Shown here: positions 8,786 to 19,087 of the stretch, in pieces
Position numbering within the stretch: the first letter of the stretch is position 1
Layout of the letters: each line of letters opens with the position of its first letter
Assembly (NCBI GenBank): GCA_014925825.1
Contig: JACGCK010000453.1
Location: 1-22,443, forward strand
DNA from: Pholiota molesta
Lineage: Eukaryota; Basidiomycota; Agaricomycetes; Agaricales; Strophariaceae
DNA: 22,443 nucleotides
Direction of reading: 5' to 3'
Position numbers and translations under genes: made by a program
Notes under the pieces: model-generated
The model's database searches: none
What the model saw: only the letters and a program-made list of their open reading frames with translations
Told to the model about the DNA's origin: nothing

Positions 8786-10813
8786 TCAGACAGAGTACAC
8801 ATGTAAAATCCGAGTGTCGTCTCCTTTCCTCTACAAGAAAGATTCATCAGTGTTGAAGTCCAAGTAAAGAAACCAGCGCTCAAAAGAAAAAGAAAAGCAT
8901 AGGCACGCCGCAGATCGTCCAACCCATTCTAACTCGACGACCACCACGGTCATACTCACCACCACGCCAACACATCGGAAGCGAGAGAACAGCGAACTTA
9001 CATCAACCCCAATAATCCCATCTTCATAAATCATATACAGCGCATACTCCCGCTGCAACTCCCACTCCATGGACACACACGGCAAATGTGTCCCTACATC
9101 ATCCTTGAAAAATCCGATACCCATTCGGCCAGCGACCAACATGCTCGGGCCCACCAGCCTGCTGCGCTTTCCATTCTCCAACAAAGGGGGGATAGGAGAG
9201 ACACCCTTTGCAGATGACACCGCTGCAAGGGAGAAATCAAGAATTTCTATGGTATTCGGAGGCCTTGGTGGGCGGCGTTCCACAGCGTCCACCGACGGCC
9301 GCATCCACACCGCACGCTGACCGTCGACATACCTACAGGTAGCAGCAAATTAGTATCAAACAATATCATCCCCAAAACGATGTGCCGACGCACATCAACA
9401 GATGCCGCAGTATCTTCGCCGGATACACGAGCCTTGTATGCACGGGCCCCCACGCCTCCCAGGGGACCTCTCGAGGCCCACCGCCGTCCCCCGCGCGCGG
9501 CGTGCAATACCGCGTGAATACGCGCTGGTGCACGAACAGGTTCAGAACCCTGGATGCCCCGCCCGGATAGCCGTACTGTAGCGTGAACACGTGCAAGCGG
9601 TCATCGCCGTTCAGCACGAACGGCGCATCCGGGCGCGGATGCGCCGTCAGGGGGCTGGCGCCACTGGAGATTTTGCGCACTTGGACGGAGTCGTCGGCGG
9701 TGGGCGGGAGATGGAGCGTCGCCAGATGCACCGGCGCGCGCGCGGCGGCCTCGGCGGGCGAGCGCACGATTGCGTACAGCCGAATAGAGCCAGCGCCCAA
9801 TGGATCCGTGATAAAGCAATACGTGGAATCCAGAAGCACAAACTCAAACCTCCTCTCCGAGATCGCTCGATCAAACGGGACCGAGCAATCCTACATACAA
9901 AGTCGGTCAACAGAGCAAAAATAATATATGACAAGAATACGGGCGCGCACAAGTATAACCTCAGCCGTCTTCCAATCCCAGATCTGGATATACGGCCGCT
10001 CCTGGTCGAAGGTACAGAGATAGAGCACGAACGTGTCGCGCGCGAAATAGAGACAGGCTGTGTGGATGCGGTTGCTGAAACGGTCGCTCCTCGAAGGGAT
10101 CGAAACCTGTAAGAAGCTCTGCTGTGCGCGTGGATGGAATTTATTAGTGGATAGCGTGCGGATGTGGACGCGAACGATGCGCGGTGCCCTAGGCGACGCC
10201 GGCACCGGTGGGCTGCAGTGGGGTTTACTTAGATGGAGCGCGTACAGTACACCGCACTAGTACTCACTTTGTATCTCTCTCATCCTCCAAGAACGCAATC
10301 ACATCCTGTGTCGGGTCCATCGTAAAGTCCCGAATCCGCATCCCGGGCTCGGCTGCTCGAGGCGTCCGGCTCTCCTCGTTGCTGGAAGTAGGCGGCGATA
10401 CCACTTCAAAGTGGTGCCCGTCCGTGTTAGCAAAAACGCCTCCGACGAGCTCGCACGCGTGACACTGATACTGCATATCTATCGCAACGTACTCCCTTTT
10501 TCCAGTGGCGTTTGGGAATGACCAGGCCTGGCGATGGCGTCGAAGGCGCTCTATGAGCTCGGCGTGGGCTATGTCCGTCCCGGCGTCCGTTAGACCCGCG
10601 AAGTGCAGTTGGATGATGTACAACAACTGGGAGGTTGTTTGCAAGGTTCTGTACATGGATTGGCATGTCTGACGTGCTGTGGGTTCAGTTGTTTCCTTCG
10701 AGGCGAAAGAAGGATGCGCGTACCATCGCGCAATGGGTTAGAGATATAGCATCGAGGTGGGAGAGTATCCGAATATGTAGCTCTTGCGGTAGGGAAAGCA
10801 GATCGATCACCAT
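8786..10813 (-). CDS. F-box protein, copy 2 (541 aa, six exons)
   Basis: This is an inverted paralogue of copy 1. Exons in transcript order are 10813-10724, 10668-10268, 10212-9951, 9890-9394, 9332-9002 and 8830-8786. Introns measure 55, 55, 60, 61 and 170 bp. Exons 1, 2, 4 and 6 have exactly the same lengths as in copy 1 (90, 401, 497 and 45 bp). Exons 3 and 5 are 15 and 9 bp longer, preserving frame. The F-box is LLSLPQELHIRILSHLDAIS, then HCAM-TCQSMYRTLQTTSQ. The exon 3 donor is the least certain: GTGCGC at 9950 was preferred because it aligns with copy 1. An in-frame ATG 15 codons upstream exists here but not in copy 1, so the inner ATG was chosen. No stops or frameshifts were seen. The product is presumably an SCF substrate adaptor of unknown target. 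Confidence 0.85.
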
Positions 10814-11293
10814 CGTCGACGAGAACTGACTTGGGAGTCGGAGAGATGAAGCGAACATTTTGTCTCGCATCATAAATTATAAACCGCAAGTCACGCCAAT
10901 GTTACTGTTTGCAGAATCGGAAATAGCGCGTGAAATTAGGAGTTTTATTAGCAAGGGAATTGGTGAATCTTTCACTCAACAAGAAGGTAAGTAAATCGTA
11001 TATATCGGGGCTGTATCTCTTGTTTAAAAAAATAAATAAAAAAGACTCTTTGCTCCTCTCGATCGTAACGTTCCATTTTCGTACACGGTTTCACATCCAA
11101 AAAATGCAAATTCATTGTAAAGGTAATCTCTGAAGGGCCTGGTGAGGCAGGGCGACGGAGGCAGTGGGGAGTAGAGGCGGCAAATACACCAGATATGTTT
11201 GATCGCGACGTAAATTTGAGAATAACAACGACGTTTATTGCAATAAAAAATTCATGGTTGACAATGCAACAGATATCTCAAGCACATAATCGA
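10814..11293. other. Intergenic, 5' region of F-box copy 2 and 3' region of the next F-box gene
   Basis: No supported gene lies here. The stretch contains A/T-rich runs (around 11024-11042) and sequence upstream of copy 2 that resembles the leader of copy 1. Promoter elements could not be assigned. Confidence 0.35.
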
Positions 11294-12970
11294 CTACACC
11301 GAATTCGACGCAGAATACACAAGCTCATGCGGCTCACCATCCCCGCAGATGTACCGCATCATAGGGCCCGACGACCTCCAAATCACTTCCAATCCGGGAA
11401 CGAGGTCCTCCAGGAACGTCAGATCCGGCGCGCGGGGCGCCACATATCCATAAACCATGAGCTCGAGCGACGCGATCCAGACGCCCGTGTGCTTCCGCCA
11501 CTTGAAGAAGTCCGTGATGATGCCCTCGAAGTTGTCGGGTATCTGGTCGAGCTCTTGGATCTTCACTGTTTTCAAGCAGGGAAGCGCGACCCTGGACGAC
11601 GGCGCTGGGATGGAGGATGACGACGAGTGGGGAATTTCTTCATCAGCCAGGCCGTTTAAGAGAGCGATGGTCTTGCCACCGGACTGCAACACCTCGACAT
11701 TTGGGATGGAAGCGATGAAGCTCAAGAAGTCGGGATCGGAAACCTCGAAGCCGAGAATATCGACCATCTTGAAGACGAGGCTGGTGACCGTGGTGAACGA
11801 ACACGACGCAAGGCAGCCGAGGAATAATGAAATAATGGCGGGCGTAAAACCCGTCTTGCTGTTGATCCAGATATTGAAGTAATGGCATTCGGGAGAGTTG
11901 AAGACGGGAATATTGACCGCGTACCCAGAGAATCGGAATCGACCTTTTTCGACATCTAGGCAAAGCTCGCGGATACTGTGGGTGGCGAAGTAGGCCTTGG
12001 CGTAGCGAGATATAACGCAGCGTAGCGAATCCAAGAGCGTTGGACCCCAGACGGTAGGAGCGTCCGCAGGATCGTCGGTTTGTAACGCGAGGCTGCATCC
12101 ATAAGACGGCTGAATTTGTTCGAGAAAATCTAAGCAGGTGGTGATCTTGCTACGAATTTGGATTCTCGATAATCAGGGGAGGACGACCGTAGGTAATTCA
12201 CGAAAGCGATCGGGATCGGCGCCTGTCACAGGGGTGAAACCGTTCTGAATATCAAGCCACTCGAGAAACCGTGCGTCCACTAAAGAGCCGAGGAGTTGGG
12301 GCATGGTAAAGCAAGACGAGATATGGAGTACACGGACATGCGAAAACCATGGTGGGGAAGTCAGGAAGTTGATGCGGGTAGCGGAGAACTCGCGTAGCAA
12401 CGGGGCATAGTCCGCAAACAGGATGTTGCTCGAGGCGTCCTGGAGGACAATGGGTGTACCGCGCGCGCATCCGAGGCGGAATGATTCGAGATTGGGCGCT
12501 GGCTGCTGGATTGCCTTCCACCTCTCGTCTTCGAGGGAGCGAAAGTCGTAGACGACGACGTCGAGCTTCCGTATTCTCGTCCGATGCGTATCCAAGACGA
12601 AGAGGAGGAATTGAGCCACATCAACGGCGCCGGTGACGGTCAACAACGCTCTCCCTGCGCGCCGCAGCACTATGTCCCTCCAGTGGTCCGTTTTCTGCTG
12701 CAAATGCGTGAGATTCACCACGGACACCCATAGTGATGGCGAGCCCAGGATGACATGGCGCCAATGCCGACAGACTTGGGAGCCGCGGCGGACTGTGTGA
12801 AGAGCGCTGCTGTGGTATGGGTAGAGTCTGTGTATTCCCTCCTCCGAGTCGGCGATGGTGATGAAGATCCGCCAGAGCAGGTAGTCGTCGAGTTTGAGAG
12901 CAGGTGGCGCGACCCTCGTCGTTGGTGTCACGATCATGCTGCGTGGGAAAACATGGAAGATCAGGGTCAA
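11294..12970 (-). pseudogene. F-box/leucine-rich-type gene interrupted by one in-frame TGA
   Basis: One continuous frame of 559 codons runs from ATG at 12970 (a second ATG lies 11 codons later) to the stop at 11294, broken only by TGA at 12175-12173. The N-terminal half has an F-box of the basidiomycete type: LDDYLLWRIF, then SQVCRHWRHVILGSPSLWVS and the usual follow-on WRDIVLRRAGRALLTVTG. Repeated hydrophobic spacing after it suggests an LRR-like substrate arm. Downstream of the TGA the same frame continues with protein-like sequence (LSRIQIRSKITTCLDFLEQI) through to VYSASNSV. The local context LP-stop-LSRI suggests a Ser codon TCA changed to TGA. No convincing intron removes it. It could be a recent pseudogene, a shortened 265-aa protein, readthrough, or a sequencing error. 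Confidence 0.7.
12173..12175 (-). other. Premature in-frame TGA in the F-box gene
   Basis: The TGA sits between two long same-frame coding stretches (265 codons before, 293 after). A single G to C change would restore a sense codon. The only GT-AG pair that spans it closely gives an intron of about 38 bp with a poor donor, so splicing is an unlikely explanation. Confidence 0.65.
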
Positions 12971-13951
12971 GCGTCGAACTAATCTAATCGAATAAATACC
13001 GATAACATGTTACAGTAAGAGATATTAGAATCGCTTATGAACATCTCGTTGATGTACACAGGCTGTTCTGAATGTTATAGATAACACATAGGGGGTATCT
13101 TCGTCAAAATGTGGCTAACTTAACCTACAAGCCATACCTTATCACCCCCATATGTTGACTAGGACATCATCTACTTATACGAACGAATCAGCATCAGCTA
13201 ATGATTCCTGATGATCAGATGACAATCGATGCTGGAGTGTCGGTTTCTGCCTGCCATCGTCTACCATCATATGTGAATGAAAGAACATGATGAACATCAG
13301 CGTGGCACACAATATGAACATTCTTTCGCGCTTCTTGGAGGCAAGGAGGCAAGTCAACAGAAATGCAAGTAATGTTCACACGAAGGTTCTGTTTCTCATT
13401 CGACGCAAAGACTTATAAATACCAGAAGCCCAGTCACTCAATCAAGGACCAGACACATAAGTATACCTCATAACAGTGCGCTCTACATACAGAACTCGCC
13501 ACTACTCTTACGATTCATGCAAGAGACACAGAATTTACCGATATAAAGCAGAATTATATCCTGAAAACAGGATTCTTGTAGCCAGGTGCACATGGGAAAG
13601 TTTACCGGATTCGTTATACCGTCGATGGCCGGTATGGATCATCTGTCTAGACGTTTGTACAGCTTCTAAAGCTCGTGATCTATAATATGCTATAGCCTTT
13701 TGCCAGCAGCCATTGCCTCGAGATGGATTTATTTGAGAGACTTTCATCCAAAAAATGCAACAGATGATGTCATTTCATAAAGAATAACATGTCTAGAAAG
13801 AATTCCAACCACCAACCTGACCGCGCTACCTGCCAAAAAAAAAGGGACAGTAAAACTAGTTGGTTTACAGCGCACACTCACTTATCTGTGTAAAACGCGG
13901 AATACGTAAATTCAAGAATCTCGTGCAAACCCCTCAACCCTCGACGCCCTC
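12971..13951. other. Gene-poor interval with a TATA-type motif
   Basis: Nearly 1 kb lies between the start of the F-box pseudogene and the 3' end of the membrane-protein gene. A TATA-like motif TTATAAATA occurs at 13413-13421. It reads as TATTTATAA on the minus strand and could serve either direction. The only candidate gene is the small minus-strand frame at 13321-13175. Nothing else is supported. Confidence 0.4.
13175..13321 (-). CDS. Possible small secreted peptide (48 aa)
   Basis: ATG at 13321 opens 48 codons. The N-terminal 16 or so residues (MFILCATLMFIMFFHS) look like a signal peptide or a single membrane helix. The rest is short and polar (VDDGRQKPTLQHRLSSD) and ends DSFV without a CaaX motif, so it is not a typical pheromone precursor. 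A TATA-like motif lies about 95 bp upstream on the same strand. No homologue is visible here, and short hydrophobic frames arise by chance, so confidence is low. Confidence 0.2.
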   Translation of the reverse strand: MFILCATLMFIMFFHSHMMVDDGRQKPTLQHRLSSDHQESLADADSFV

Positions 13952-15190
13952 CTAATCAGTCAACAACTTCCTGTCAGCTGCATTGGCGGACAACGAAGGT
14001 GGCACTCCTTGGACCAAGATCGACGCCGGGCGACTAAATCGAAGGGAATACAGCCCCCATTTTCTCCCTTCCACATCGTCGCATTCCATCGACGACGGCA
14101 GCTGGGTCGTCGCCGGCGCACGCCCATTGGCCACGCGGATGATAATCAAGAACGGCGAGATCACCTGCATCCCAGGACACTCATTCAATACAATACATAC
14201 AGTAGAGGAATCCTATTCGAAGGCACGTACGCAGATGTGGGGCAGCAGCGTCAGCGGCACCGTCGACAGATTCCACACCGTGTCATTCAGCGACCACCCC
14301 ATGCCCAGCGCGCACACGCTGAACACGACGATCAGCGCGCACGACTCGACGCACATCGCGATCACGCGCCGGACTGGCGATGTTCCCTTCTCCTGCACGC
14401 CCAGGAGGGTCTGCAGGCACCGTTCGTGGTAGAGCAGGCGCGAGACGATGAGCGCGGAGAAGACGAGGTTCACGGTGGTAGTCACTGCTAGTAGGGGTGT
14501 TGCTGGCGCGAAGTTGCCGTTTGGGAGGATGAGTGTCAGGGCGGCGGATGCTGGTAGCATGGGTGAGTGATATGTTATAGAGCACCTTCTCTTAGATGCG
14601 ATACACACGTACCGAGGGAGCATATTATCAGGAATGTTAAAATGCAGCAGACGGAGACTCGAAGGGGGCGACGGACGCCCTGATAAAGGACCCAACAGCG
14701 CCAGGCCTATGTGCATAATAAGCAGGAATGTATATCCCATTAGAAACATGTGGCCTACCATGAGCCCATCCGCGCCAGAGACCGCAAACGGGAGCGTGAT
14801 AGAAACGGCGGTGTAGATGAGCGCTCCCAACTCCGCGCTCTTGGAATCAATATCGTAGCTCGAAAACAAGAGATTCTGCACGTATATCACGTTCTGCACC
14901 AGCGCGCCCGTGCTGAACAGCGTCATCACCGCGATGTATCCAAGCAGGATGCGCTGCATCCGCGGCGAGTACACGCTGCTGCTGCTGCTCCTCCCGCGGG
15001 ATACGGCGCGGAAGGCGAGCACGGCGAGCACGAGGACGAGGCACCAGGCAGCGGTGGCGATGAGGATGGTGTACATTAGCTCCTGGTTGTATGGCGGCTG
15101 CGGGATGCAGTTCCACGAGGGGTCGTACCAGTCGGAGTATAGCATGTCGCAGGCATTTTGGGGAACGCTGGAGTTCGATTCTGCCTCCAT
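13952..15190 (-). CDS. Seven-helix membrane protein of basidiomycete type (352 aa, four exons)
   Basis: Exons are 15190-14759, 14706-14613, 14550-14231 and 14164-13952. The introns (52, 62 and 66 bp) have GTAGG, GTACG and GTACG donors and TAG/CAG acceptors. The summed length of 1,059 bp is in frame. Hydropathy by eye gives seven helices: about residues 39-62, 80-105, 122-145, 155-178, 190-212, 235-260 and 265-290. Splicing restores the motif ADGLM-AWRCWVLY at the end of helix 3, which supports the model. Without splicing the region reads as unconvincing sequence. The N-terminus (residues 1-35) has several Cys and Trp and one Asn-Ser-Ser glycosylation site, so it is probably extracellular. The tail after helix 7 is polar. 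The layout recalls fungal 7TM receptor-like families with unknown ligands; a receptor role is inference only. Opposite-strand frames here are shadows. Confidence 0.8.
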
Positions 15191-16363
15191 TTCTTCCGGA
15201 AGAAACTTCGGGGTGTGAGTGTCGAATGTTATAGAGATCAGGCGGAAGTCTGGCGATATTTGAACGTTGTCCTAATACAAAGGTTGCTAGCTGAAGCGCA
15301 AGGGAATATCTCAGAAGTCGAGGTGTGCGAGCGGCTAGAATGGAAGGCACGATATGCCAGTGACTGTCGACAGGATACAGTCGCAGCGCCGATGCGTGAT
15401 GCACTGTTCATCGCGAGATAACCAGGGAAATTGGTACATTATACTCCGTAGGCGCTCAACAGAACGCTGTTTATATCTTTCGCTCACACGGTTCCTTGGT
15501 GAGTAATTACAGTTGGTGTGAATACATGTCTTTACGTTGAACAGAATCAGTAGGTCTTCTGAATCCCTTAGCACCTGCCGCTCCTAAAATTGAACATGAC
15601 ATTTAGTCTGTGCAGATCCGCTCATGATGACAGTTGTATGATTGTACGATAGTGACCCAGGTTACATACTTACCAAGGTGCATGATGGTACCTTGGTGTG
15701 CTCGTTCATCAATGTGCTTGAGGGACTGGAACTATCTTCCTGTTCCTCGATGACTTCATAGGCACTTTTGAAGCAGTGAGATTATACTTAAAGCTTTATA
15801 AAGAAATATTGCGCTGTTGTTTGAAATATATTTGAAAGTAGATGTCCAGCAGTGATTGATTCAGGTAAGTGGCCTTTCATCAACCTTTCTCAAGTCTGGA
15901 AGAATATACGGTCTAGCGTTAAATTCTATGCTTACTGCTTAAAAAGCGTTACAAAGGTACCCGCTAGCTTTCCGTAACAATCATCGGACATCGAGACCTT
16001 CCCTTTGCTTCCAAGATCTTTCTATCATTTTAGCTGCTCAGCGCCTTGCAACGCCGACATGCCCCAAGCTGTGTATGCCGAATCAAAGATTTTCGTTCTC
16101 GTTGGATCCTGTATCCTACGACTCTGATGTGCTCTTCCCGCTCATTGGTGTATTTCATTGGAAGATAAGCACGGCCGTCTACCGTTGTTGACTCGGTGAG
16201 CATGCATTGAGCGCTTGTCGCTGCCCGCGGCGGGATGCCGCAAATGCCGTGCCCATTTCAATCTCCGCTTCGAGGGTGACTGGTGTTTATTGTGCCGCCC
16301 AATCCCTCCACACCACCGCCGAACACCCACAGCTCATGTAGTGTACGGAATCGAATTTCTGAG
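15191..16363. other. Intergenic, no supported gene
   Basis: About 1.2 kb lies between the membrane-protein gene start and the TFIIF-like fragment. A TATA-like CTTTATAAAG lies at 15794-15803, and ACCAAGGT with its mirror ACCTTGGT flank about 15682. The last 300 bp are GC-richer and may be the old promoter of the TFIIF-like fragment. No coding sequence was identified. Confidence 0.4.
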
Positions 16364-16494
16364 ATGGAAGTCGAGGAAGAGAAGAAGCCCTTCGACGCGG
16401 AGACCGCGCACGACGACGACGCGCAGGCGGACCCCCCGATGAGCAGCTTATGCTCGACCAGGGCAACGGGCGCATCTGGCTTTTCTTCATTTAA
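16364..16494 (+). pseudogene. 5' fragment resembling the TFIIF beta subunit (TFG2/RAP30), frameshifted
   Basis: ATG at 16364 opens MEVEEEKKPFDAET and an acidic stretch. After a run of six C residues (16432-16437) the protein-like sequence continues in another frame as PDEQLMLDQGNGRIWL. The order KPFD, then an acidic stretch, D-GNGR, then WL recalls the N-terminus of fungal TFIIF beta (general pol II initiation factor), where the family continues WLVK-PK. Here the resemblance stops right after WL and the frame ends at TAA, 16492-16494. One C too few would explain the frameshift. It is therefore a short remnant of a first exon with the rest missing, or possibly an unspliceable copy. The identification comes from memory of the family and should be checked by alignment. 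Confidence 0.4.
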
Positions 16495-16585
16495 GTACCT
16501 CCGTTTCCTTTTTCGGCCATTCTCTTACCTTTTCCGTATGGCTGACCGACGCCACTCATACCTATCCTTGCGAGTCAGCCATAGC

Positions 16586-16596
16586 GTATATAAACC
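16586..16596 (+). promoter_or_regulatory. TATA box of the downstream membrane-protein gene
   Basis: TATATAAA within GCGTATATAAACCAG lies in a stretch (16495-16932) with no clear coding frame. It would place transcription start near 16620, roughly 300 bp before the chosen ATG at 16933. An alternative 5' exon from ATG 16702 (MQIQRFDLSQISW) ends at a good GTGAGC donor, but does not join in frame to the next exon. Confidence 0.4.
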
Positions 16597-16932
16597 AGTA
16601 GATCACTGTTCGCCATTCGTAGGCCGGTTTGCAACACCCACTTCCCTTCCTTACGCCTTTCTTCCCCAGTTATTTCCTTGGGCGTCAGTCACAGCACCAC
16701 GATGCAGATTCAACGATTCGATCTATCCCAAATATCTTGGAAGGCGTTCAGATGGGAGGAGATGTTCAGTCGACGGTGGTACCTCCGTCGAGAACGATTG
16801 AGTAACCTCACTCTATATCCCCGTACTCTGACTGTCGTCCTGACCTCAATTTCCAAGTCGTTTACACGGTGAGCTGCGGCTTCTGTTGAGCTCAGTGGAA
16901 ATATCTAAAGCAGCCTTCGCTAGCTCACTTTG

Positions 16933-17852
16933 ATGGTTGGGACAGCCGCACAAGTAAGCATCTCTATCCTAACACTCCCTCCCTCCAATCCCAACTCACA
17001 CCCACCCTCACACACCCCAGGTCGCCGCCACGTACTGCATGTACAAATACAGCGTCCTCAAAGGCGAGATCGAGGGCGCCAGCAAGTATGCCGCACACGT
17101 CCGGATCAGCGACATCCACGCGGCGTCCATCCTCAGCGTCAGCGCCCTGATCCCGGCGCTGCTCCTGTTCAACGTCGAGTACTTCCTGCTCCAGTTCTGG
17201 CCCGCGCGCACGTATTCCGCGCGGTACCTCGCGTGGAAGAAGGCGGTGTTCGTGGCCGTGGCGTGTGGGATGGTCGCGACGCGGGCTTGATGTGCACGGT
17301 GCGTGGCGTTTAGCTAGGCGCTCATGGGATGGGTCGTTCTGCGTAGAAGTTAACGACATTGACCGCGCGCTAGGTTATCGTGGCGATGCGCTCAGCGTCG
17401 ATCACGGGGGTGAGTGATCCGACGGCCCGGCAGCTCACGGCGCTGTACACGCATCCCCCGCTAAGTAAGTCCGCCACACTCTTCTTGCGTCGTGCACGTT
17501 TACTGACGCTCGTCCGTGCCATCGCTCCTAGGGTATCGCTCGTGGACACACAATATCATCTGGCTCGTGCTCCTCTGGGCCGCCGCCGCTCTGAGCGTGG
17601 CAAGGTGCGTCGCTCGCAGCCCATATATCGATCCCTCCTCCGCACGGGCGCACCACTCACCCGTATCCTCCTCTTGTTAGCACTACCCTCCTCGTCATGG
17701 CCCTCCCGCAAGAGCGGGCCGCGGGCATGGGCGCGTCCGCGTCATCTGAAACCGACGAGAAGATCGGGGCGCCCACGCCCGACGCCAGCGCCAACTGCAA
17801 CGTTCTGCCCAACGCGGATGGCAAGGCGCCATCGAGCGTCTCCAAGCGCTGA
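16933..17852 (+). pseudogene. Four-helix membrane protein gene with an apparent one-base frameshift
   Basis: Proposed exons are 16933-16953, 17021-17298, 17374-17464, 17532-17604 and 17681-17852. Introns have standard GTAAGC, GTGCGT, GTAAGT and GTGCGT donors and CAG/TAG acceptors. Predicted helices are around VAATYCMYKY, then ASILSVSALIPALLLFNVEY, KAVFVAVACG joined to VIVAMRSA, and NIIWLVLLWAAAAL. A polar tail (SETDEKIGAPTPDAS) ends at TGA, 17850-17852. The pattern is that of small basidiomycete 4TM proteins of unknown role. Within exon 2 the main frame stops at 17288-17290 (after ATRA). Sequence from about 17281 reads naturally one frame over (AGLMCT, joining VIVAMRS), as if one base were missing near 17279-17282. 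Either the gene is decaying, the assembly has an error, or an unusual donor at 17273 is used. The start is also uncertain. Confidence 0.55.
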
Positions 17853-18052
17853 GGCTGGGTTAGCGGTGCATGATTCCGCACACGGGGGCTCGGGCGTTAA
17901 TGGTCATTTGGGATTTGGGTTCGTGATTTTTGGGCTATACGTAGAATAAGTGTATCAGTTTCGTGGAACGTTTTGTCATGGCAAAATGGACACGGGGATT
18001 TGTGATGGTGTATCAACAGTTGAAGAAATCTTCGCTCAACTATCGATTGAAT

Positions 18053-18394
18053 GATGATTTGAACGCCGATGGATCTAATGTGATCCATGTGGATGACCAT
18101 GCCACTGTCACTGGCTCACTCATTGCAATGTCGGCACAGTTTCGCATCGAGGCAGTGTTATGTGTATTCTGTTTACTATTTTTATGAATATGAATAGAAG
18201 ATAGGCTCTACTCGCTCAGAACTTGCGTTGACGCACTTTGATCTGTCTCTGAACGACCTACTTTAAGTTCTCAGCGCTACGGTAAAAATGTTAGCTTTAC
18301 AGTTGTATTGTGACGCGGATAATAGCGACTCGGCTTTGTATAAACATGAATTGAGTTACTGAATAGCATCTGCTATGCTTCATTTATTTATAGC
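18053..18394 (+). repeat. Dispersed direct repeat, copy R2
   Basis: Partner of R1 (2157-2514), same strand, about 15.9 kb away. Here the shared short frame sits at the end of a longer open frame (17963-18187, inner ATG 17978) that reads ADGSNVIHVDDHATVTGSLI. The nine extra bases compared with R1 keep frame. The similarity continues through the AT-rich tail to 18394. R2 begins about 200 bp after the stop of the four-helix membrane gene. Confidence 0.75.
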
Positions 18395-18724
18395 ATATGT
18401 ATACTAGGATTAGAGTCTATACACGATGGGTCTTTTGAGATCCCATCAACAGGGTCTAGAAAGTCCGAAAAGATAGATTAAAACCCCCATTCCCGGGCAT
18501 GTTGATGGGAAAACGGCGTCCGGTGATGGAATTCAAGTTCAGACATATCCATTATACATAAAGTGCTGAATATAAATAATATATACCATGAAGGGGGCCT
18601 TTAGACTGTAATAGGTACTTTGAGAGTGTTATGTGTCGCAGGCCATTGGAGGCCATTGGTCCCTTCCATTTGTCAGCAAAAGATTCCGCAGCATCATGTG
18701 CCACAAAATTCTACAACATGCATC
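18395..18724. other. Intergenic, AT-rich, no gene seen
   Basis: Only short inverted motifs are seen, such as CCCATCAAC (18442-18450) with GTTGATGGG (18501-18509). A run of tATAAATAATATATA lies near 18570. No coding sequence is supported. Confidence 0.4.
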
Positions 18725-18860
18725 GGAGTTTTGGCTGAGTGGTCACGATCGGAAGGCTGTGAGTTAACGCTGGAGGGTCGGTCTGCTACGTCAAGGGTTC
18801 GAGCCTCGGACACGGCCACTTTCTGCTGCTTCTGTAAACGGTCCCTATTTGCCCCTTTTT
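18725..18860 (+). ncRNA. tRNA-like pol III promoter remnant (possible SINE or tRNA pseudogene)
   Basis: TGGCTGAGTGG (18732-18742) matches a tRNA A box, and GGTTCGAGCC (18796-18805) a B box. They are about 55 bp apart, as in class II tRNAs. A run of six T near 18855-18861 could be a pol III terminator. The flanking bases do not form an acceptor stem, and the T stem has two mismatches, so this is not a working tRNA. A SINE head or tRNA-derived remnant is the likeliest reading. Confidence 0.3.
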
Positions 18861-19087
18861 TGAGCCCTTTGATTCTCGAATAGTAATAGCGATCGAACAA
18901 GGCTTTTATACCAGGTTATGACTTACAGAAAACACCCTCGGAATAGAGATGTCGTGTTTGCACGAGGATGGCGGAGTTTGAAAGTGGCCGAGCAGTGGTA
19001 TCGTACGATTGCCATCGACCTGTAGGCCGAGGGGTCTATGTCTAAGGTACAAAAACTTCCACAAATAAATATATTCCTATAACCTAC

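Noticed and set aside
14009..14491. Plus-strand 160-codon frame opposite the 7TM gene
   Set aside because: Arg/His-rich antisense of membrane helices. The minus-strand spliced model explains the sequence better.
17380..17949. A single 189-codon plus-strand frame in the membrane-protein gene
   Set aside because: It runs through three good introns, and the spliced model gives helices and a sensible tail instead. The Arg/Pro-rich reading is a shadow of GC-rich exons.
18442..18509. 9-bp inverted repeat CCCATCAAC/GTTGATGGG
   Set aside because: Short arms with a 50-bp gap, expected by chance in a window of this size.
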